Shown: piece by piece, positions 60,541 through 64,000 of the stretch
Layout: each line of letters opens with the position of its first letter
Position numbering within the stretch: position 1 is the first letter of the stretch
Assembly: GCF_036231355.1 (NCBI RefSeq)
Contig: NZ_CP109496.1
Span: forward strand, 7,564,001-7,628,000
DNA from: Streptomyces sp. NBC_01431
GTDB lineage: Bacteria; Actinomycetota; Actinomycetes; Streptomycetales; Streptomycetaceae
Length of the DNA: 64,000 nucleotides
Direction: 5' to 3'
Notes under the pieces: generated by a model
Told to the model about the DNA's origin: nothing
What the model saw: only the letters and a program-made list of their open reading frames with translations
The model's database searches: none
Translations under genes and position numbers: made by a program

Positions 60541-61368
60541 ATGAGTGTTTGGTTTGTCACCGGTGCGTCGCGCGGGCTCGGCGCGGAGATCACCCGTGAG
60601 GCGCTGGACCGAGGACACAGCGTGATCGCGACGGCGAGGGACGCGTCGGCGGTGCTGCTGGCCTACCCGGGAAAGCCGGACGGACTGCTGGCGGTGAACG
60701 CGGACGTGACCGAACCGGAGCAGTTGGCGGCCGCAGTTGAGGCCGGTCTGGCGAAGTTCGGCCAGATCGACGTTGTGGTCAACAACGCCGGTTACGGTCT
60801 CGTGGGCGCGATCGAGGAGGTTTCCGACGAGGCCGCTCGCGCTCTGTTCGATGTCAACGTGTTCGGTGCGCTCAACACGCTGCGGGCGACCCTACCGACG
60901 CTGCGTGCCCAGCGATCCGGACATGTCCTGAACATCGGCTCCGTGGGCGGCTTCGCCACCGCTCCGGGCGTCGGTCTGTACGGTGCGTCGAAATTTGCCC
61001 TCGAAGGCATTTCCGAGGCACTGCACAGCGAGCTGGCACCTCTCGATGTCCGTGTCACGATCGTGGAGCCGGGGGGCTTCCGTACCGACTTCCTCAACAG
61101 CTCCAGCGTGCGGGTCGAACCGGCCTCCATCGAGGACTACGAGGCAGGTGCGGGGCCGGTGCGCGAGGCGCTGGCCCACAGCGACGGCCGTCAGCCGGGA
61201 GATCCAAAGAAGGGGGCAAAAGCCATCGTCGACGTCACCGAGGTCGCCGAGCCTCCGCTGCGCCTGCAATTGGGCGCGGACGCGATCGAGCGCGTTGAAG
61301 CGAAGCTCGACCTAGTGCGACGTGAACTCGACCAATGGCGGAACGTGGCACTCTCCACTGCCATCTGA
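60541..61368 (+). CDS. SDR family oxidoreductase
   Basis: 275 residues. VWFVTGASRGLGAEITREAL, NNAGYGL, GSVGG and YGASK mark a classical SDR. ATG at 60541 follows GGGGAG. It is related to the SDR at 57032-57892. The divergent MerR gene is its likely activator. Confidence 0.9.
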   Translation: MSVWFVTGASRGLGAEITREALDRGHSVIATARDASAVLLAYPGKPDGLLAVNADVTEPEQLAAAVEAGLAKFGQIDVVVNNAGYGLVGAIEEVSDEAARALFDVNVFGALNTLRATLPTLRAQRSGHVLNIGSVGGFATAPGVGLYGASKFALEGISEALHSELAPLDVRVTIVEPGGFRTDFLNSSSVRVEPASIEDYEAGAGPVREALAHSDGRQPGDPKKGAKAIVDVTEVAEPPLRLQLGADAIERVEAKLDLVRRELDQWRNVALSTAI

Positions 61369-61727
61369 GGAAGGCGCCCGGCTCCTTTCGAAGGACATGT
61401 TGAACTGGGCATGCGCTGGAGCGGCTGGGCCGACGCATGCGTGTGCTGGTTCATGTGTCGGCCGTCGCTCCGTGGTGGCGCGACTGCCAAGCGTTCGCGG
61501 CGGAGGAGAGTCGCGACCTCGCGGCCGAGTACCCGGAGGACGTGCCGGACCTCGTGGCTCGACGGGGCCGTGCCGCTCCAGCCGTTGGCTCGATATTCGT
61601 GACCAGGCAGATGCCCTGGCCCGTCTTGCGAGAGGTGGCCGTCGGGATCGGCGAGGACTTCGTCCTCGTTTTCACGCCGGGGGTGTCCTCCCTGCGGGCG
61701 TACCGGACGGGGCAAGAAGACCAACTC
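61369..61727. other. no recognisable gene
   Basis: About 360 bp with an open plus-strand frame that runs into the Tn3 relic; no motif seen. Confidence 0.4.
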
Positions 61728-61998
61728 GGCGCGTTCGGCCTGGTCCTGAATTCCGCCGTGCTGTGGGCAACCGGCTACCTCCACGTCGCTGTCGATCACC
61801 TCGGGCCCTGCCGCCCGAGGAGTGGGGAGCATGACGTCCTGGACGAGGACGTGGCTCGGGTCTCCCCGCTGAAGCAAGCCACCCTCAACTGCGTGGGCGT
61901 TCAGCCTCGCCGCCCGCCCGTTACGCGAGGGCCTGCGCCCACTGCGTGACCCGGCGACCGTCCACATCTACGGGGACGACGAGGGCACCAGTGAATGA
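61728..61998 (+). pseudogene. C-terminal relic of a Tn3-family transposase
   Basis: GAFGLVLNSAVLWATGYLHV and LDEDVARVSPLK match the Tn3 transposase C-terminus (LGLVLNxxVLWNT...DEDVARLSPL). The end (PLREGLRPLRDP) lies in another frame, so there is a frameshift. Most of the transposase is missing. Confidence 0.65.
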
Positions 61999-62170
61999 CG
62001 CGGCATCAAGACGCGTATCGGGTCGTGATCAGTGAGCATCGCGGTTTCCGGGGCGGGGGCCCATCTCGGGTACGGAGCCCGGCGGTCTGCGCCGTGTGGG
62101 CGGTAGCGACGCCGCTGGCAGGTAGCGGCGGGGCCCGAGGGCCCGGCCGCTTGAGCGCCGGGATGGGGTG

Positions 62171-62749
62171 TCAGAGCACGGCAAGGCGGTCCACCAGCAG
62201 TTCCACCCTTTGATCGGTTTCGCCGGGCATCAGCCGTCGCGACCGGGTCAGGGTCGCCACCCCGTGCAGGGACGCCCAGAACACCTCGGTGAACAGCCCC
62301 GGGTGGACACCGTCCCCCGCGACCTCGGCGAGGCACTCCAGCAGCGCGGCGAAGGCGTCCTTGAGAGGTTCCGGGGTGTCCTCCTGTGCGTACGCCAGAC
62401 CGCCGTCGAGCTGGAAGATGGCGTCGTAGACCGCCGGGTTGCGTGCGGCAAAGTCGAGGTAGGCGCACGCCAGGGCGGTGACCCGCTCGCGCGGGCCGTC
62501 CACGGCGGCGGTCGCGGCCCGCACCGCCGCGGCCAACTCTGTGGCGCCTTGGAGGGCGACGGCGCCGATGATCTCGCGTTTGCCGCGGAAATGGGTGTAG
62601 AGCACGGGCTGGCTGTACTCGATGCGCTCGGCCAGCCGGCGCGTGGTGACCGCGTCCCAGCCCTGCTGCTCGGCGAGTTCACGGGCCGTCGCCACGATGA
62701 GGTGCTCGCGAACCGCCCGTTCGCGCTCCTTGCGTTCCTGTACCGACAT
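62171..62749 (-). CDS. TetR/AcrR family regulator
   Basis: 192 residues. HTH: VTTRRLAERIEYSQPVLYTHF, with a WHG-type ligand domain (ACAYLDFAARNPAVYDAIF). ATG at 62749 is 11 bp from one of two identical palindromes. It is divergent from the DUF1772 gene and probably represses it. Confidence 0.9.
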   Translation of the reverse strand: MSVQERKERERAVREHLIVATARELAEQQGWDAVTTRRLAERIEYSQPVLYTHFRGKREIIGAVALQGATELAAAVRAATAAVDGPRERVTALACAYLDFAARNPAVYDAIFQLDGGLAYAQEDTPEPLKDAFAALLECLAEVAGDGVHPGLFTEVFWASLHGVATLTRSRRLMPGETDQRVELLVDRLAVL

Positions 62750-62759
62750 AACTCGAAGC

Positions 62760-62824
62760 CTAGCACCGCTAGACATCCAAGCGGCAGTAGTACTAGCGTT
62801 GACCGCATCAGCTAGCAGCGCTAG
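62760..62824. promoter_or_regulatory. two CTAGC-N3-GCTAG palindromes, putative TetR operators
   Basis: CTAGC-ACC-GCTAG at 62760-62772 and CTAGC-AGC-GCTAG at 62812-62824 flank the 65-bp divergent promoter region, one near each gene start. This placement fits repression of both directions by the adjacent TetR protein. Confidence 0.7.
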
Positions 62825-62839
62825 ATCCCAGGAGGGGCC

Positions 62840-63286
62840 ATGCTCAGCGCACTTCAGGTCATCACCACAGTCGCCGTCGGTCTGATGGTGGGGGTGGAGT
62901 TCTCCGTCGCCTTCGTCATGAACCCGATCTTCGAGGCCCTCCCGCAGGACAGCAATCAACAGGCCCGCTCCCACGGGGGCCGGATGCTCGGCGCCGTGAT
63001 GCCGGTCTGGTACATCGGCTCACTCGTCCTCGTCGGCATCTGGGCGGTGGCCGGATGGCACCACCACGGCACCCGCCTCGTCGTCATCGCCGCCGCGCTG
63101 CTGATCGTCAGCGTGATCATGTCGGTCCTGCTGCTCGTCCCGATCAACAACCAGGGCAAGACCTGGACCCCCGACAACCGGCCCGACGACTGGAAGCAGC
63201 AGATGAAGCGCTGGGACCGCTACCACTACTTCCGCGTCGCCATCATCGTCGCCGCCTTCGCCGCGCTGGTCGCCGCGCTCGTCTGA
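62840..63286 (+). CDS. DUF1772 membrane protein
   Basis: 148 residues with four membrane spans, beginning LQVITTVAVGLMVGVEFSVA; the DUF1772 blocks MNPIFEAL and RWDRYHYFRV are present. ATG at 62840 follows GGAGG. The family often sits beside TetR regulators and small monooxygenases; an anthrone-oxygenase-like role has been described for some members. It is followed by the ABM gene. Confidence 0.85.
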   Translation: MLSALQVITTVAVGLMVGVEFSVAFVMNPIFEALPQDSNQQARSHGGRMLGAVMPVWYIGSLVLVGIWAVAGWHHHGTRLVVIAAALLIVSVIMSVLLLVPINNQGKTWTPDNRPDDWKQQMKRWDRYHYFRVAIIVAAFAALVAALV

Positions 63287-63330
63287 GTCAGGACACACCC
63301 ACTATCCGATAGCGAGAGGGAGTACCGAAG

Positions 63331-63681
63331 ATGGCCAAGTTGCAGAGCCTCGACCCGCACACGCCGATGTTCGCGCAGTTCAAGGAGGAGACCGGGCCCA
63401 TCGTCCTGGCCAACACCTTCTTCGTCCCGAAGGAGCGGACCGAATCGTTCCTGACCCTCTTTCAGAGGCAGGCCGAGTTCATGAAGGCTCAGCCGGGGTT
63501 CGTCTCCCTGCAGATGCACAAGGGAACGGCGGACAGTCGGCTACTGATGAACGTCGCCGTCTGGGAGTCGACCGAGGCTCTCGCCACGGCGTTCGCCAGC
63601 TCGGAGTTCCAGCGCATGGCGGCCGAGTTCCCCGACGACATCGTGTCGTACCCGCACATCTTCGAGCAGATCGACGTATGA
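63331..63681 (+). CDS. antibiotic biosynthesis monooxygenase (ABM) family protein
   Basis: 116 residues of the dimeric ferredoxin-like ABM fold: VLANTFFVPKERTESFLTLF, QPGFVSLQMHK and LLMNVAVWESTEAL. Such enzymes oxidise polyaromatic anthrones or quinones without a bound cofactor. It lies 44 bp after the DUF1772 gene and is probably in the same TetR-controlled transcript. Confidence 0.85.
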   Translation: MAKLQSLDPHTPMFAQFKEETGPIVLANTFFVPKERTESFLTLFQRQAEFMKAQPGFVSLQMHKGTADSRLLMNVAVWESTEALATAFASSEFQRMAAEFPDDIVSYPHIFEQIDV

Positions 63682-64000
63682 CACGTCCTGAAAGGCATCA
63701 GGGGCGGGGCGGTGGCGGAGCGGGAAAACGGTCACTCTGACCTGGGAGACCATGCACCCAGTGGTCAGTCAGCATGTGTTCAGCTCGCTTGCGGAGGAAG
63801 TGACGGCGTTCGCGGAGGCCGGGGCATGGTGGTGGAGTTCGAGGGGCCGCGGTCACGCGCCTCGTCGAACTCACCGTCATGCAGCAGTCAACGAACTTGT
63901 GCCACGGAGTCCGGGAGCTGCGCTTTGGGAGCGGCGGGTCGGCCGTGAAGTGGGCGATGTCGGTGCAGACGCTGAAGTCGGGGCTGCCGGTGGTTGTGTG
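63682..64000. other. window end, no recognisable gene
   Basis: About 320 bp with plus-strand open frames but no start or motif that I can support; a gene continuing past the window end is possible. Confidence 0.35.

Overview
The window is high-GC actinobacterial DNA, most likely a Streptomyces chromosome, probably an arm or other accessory region. The signs are pervasive G/C third positions, many GTG and TTG starts, a dense set of TetR, MarR, MerR, XRE and AraC regulators each beside a small oxidoreductase, a maleylpyruvate-isomerase/DinB-type enzyme, DUF6230/DUF6114, DUF2267 and DUF4142 proteins, and several decayed transposases. No replication or ribosomal genes were seen. All names rest on reading motifs; no database search was possible.

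Layout. (a) 0.2-3.6 kb: a small secreted protein of unknown family, a classical SDR, and a TetR regulator divergent from an NmrA-like oxidoreductase. (b) 3.8-10.4 kb: a terpenoid-like locus. A deazaflavin (Ddn-type) reductase and a ChoD-like GMC oxidase on the minus strand face a plus-strand set of P450, DUF6230 and DUF6114 membrane proteins, and a 624-residue fusion of a squalene/phytoene-synthase domain with a complete cis-prenyltransferase (UppS-type) domain. (c) 10.4-29.4 kb: a heptose natural-product cluster. Minus strand: GmhB phosphatase, a 40-residue coupled small ORF, a TIM-barrel isomerase, a GMC sugar oxidase, a FemAB/BioF2-like acyltransferase, a DegT aminotransferase, a LOG-type phosphoribohydrolase fused to GNAT, a family-9 glycosyltransferase, a GNAT, an HldD-type epimerase, a GmhA-HldE trifunctional fusion and a VOC protein. 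Plus strand: a second GMC oxidase, an SDR, a KAS II-type ketosynthase and an ACP, closed by a convergent AraC gene. All steps from sedoheptulose 7-phosphate to ADP-L-glycero-manno-heptose are present. LOG, aminotransferase and acyl genes beside them suggest a septacidin/spicamycin-like acylated aminoheptosyl-adenine product; this is inference.

(d) 29.4-45 kb: IS3 debris, a sterol-desaturase-family hydroxylase, a papain-like protease, a phospholipase C/acid-phosphatase-type phosphoesterase, a truncated TetR, a PknB-type membrane kinase, a paralogue of the first secreted protein with a shared upstream element, an alpha/beta hydrolase, DUF4142, a mycothiol-dependent-type enzyme, an orphan Imm5-like immunity protein and a methyltransferase. 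(e) 45-49.5 kb: Hsp20 with two DUF2267 genes behind a RheA-like operator, then a TetR/SDR pair. (f) 50-64 kb: hydrolases, a MarR module with twin palindromic operators, a secreted lipase, a membrane glutaredoxin-like protein, XRE/SDR and MerR/SDR modules, a tRNA-like element with an abnormal anticodon region, a Tn3 transposase relic, and a TetR/DUF1772/ABM module with twin operators.

The two coherent systems are the heptose cluster and the prenyl-fusion locus. They are convergent and their ends are 17 bp apart, so whether they act together cannot be decided from sequence.
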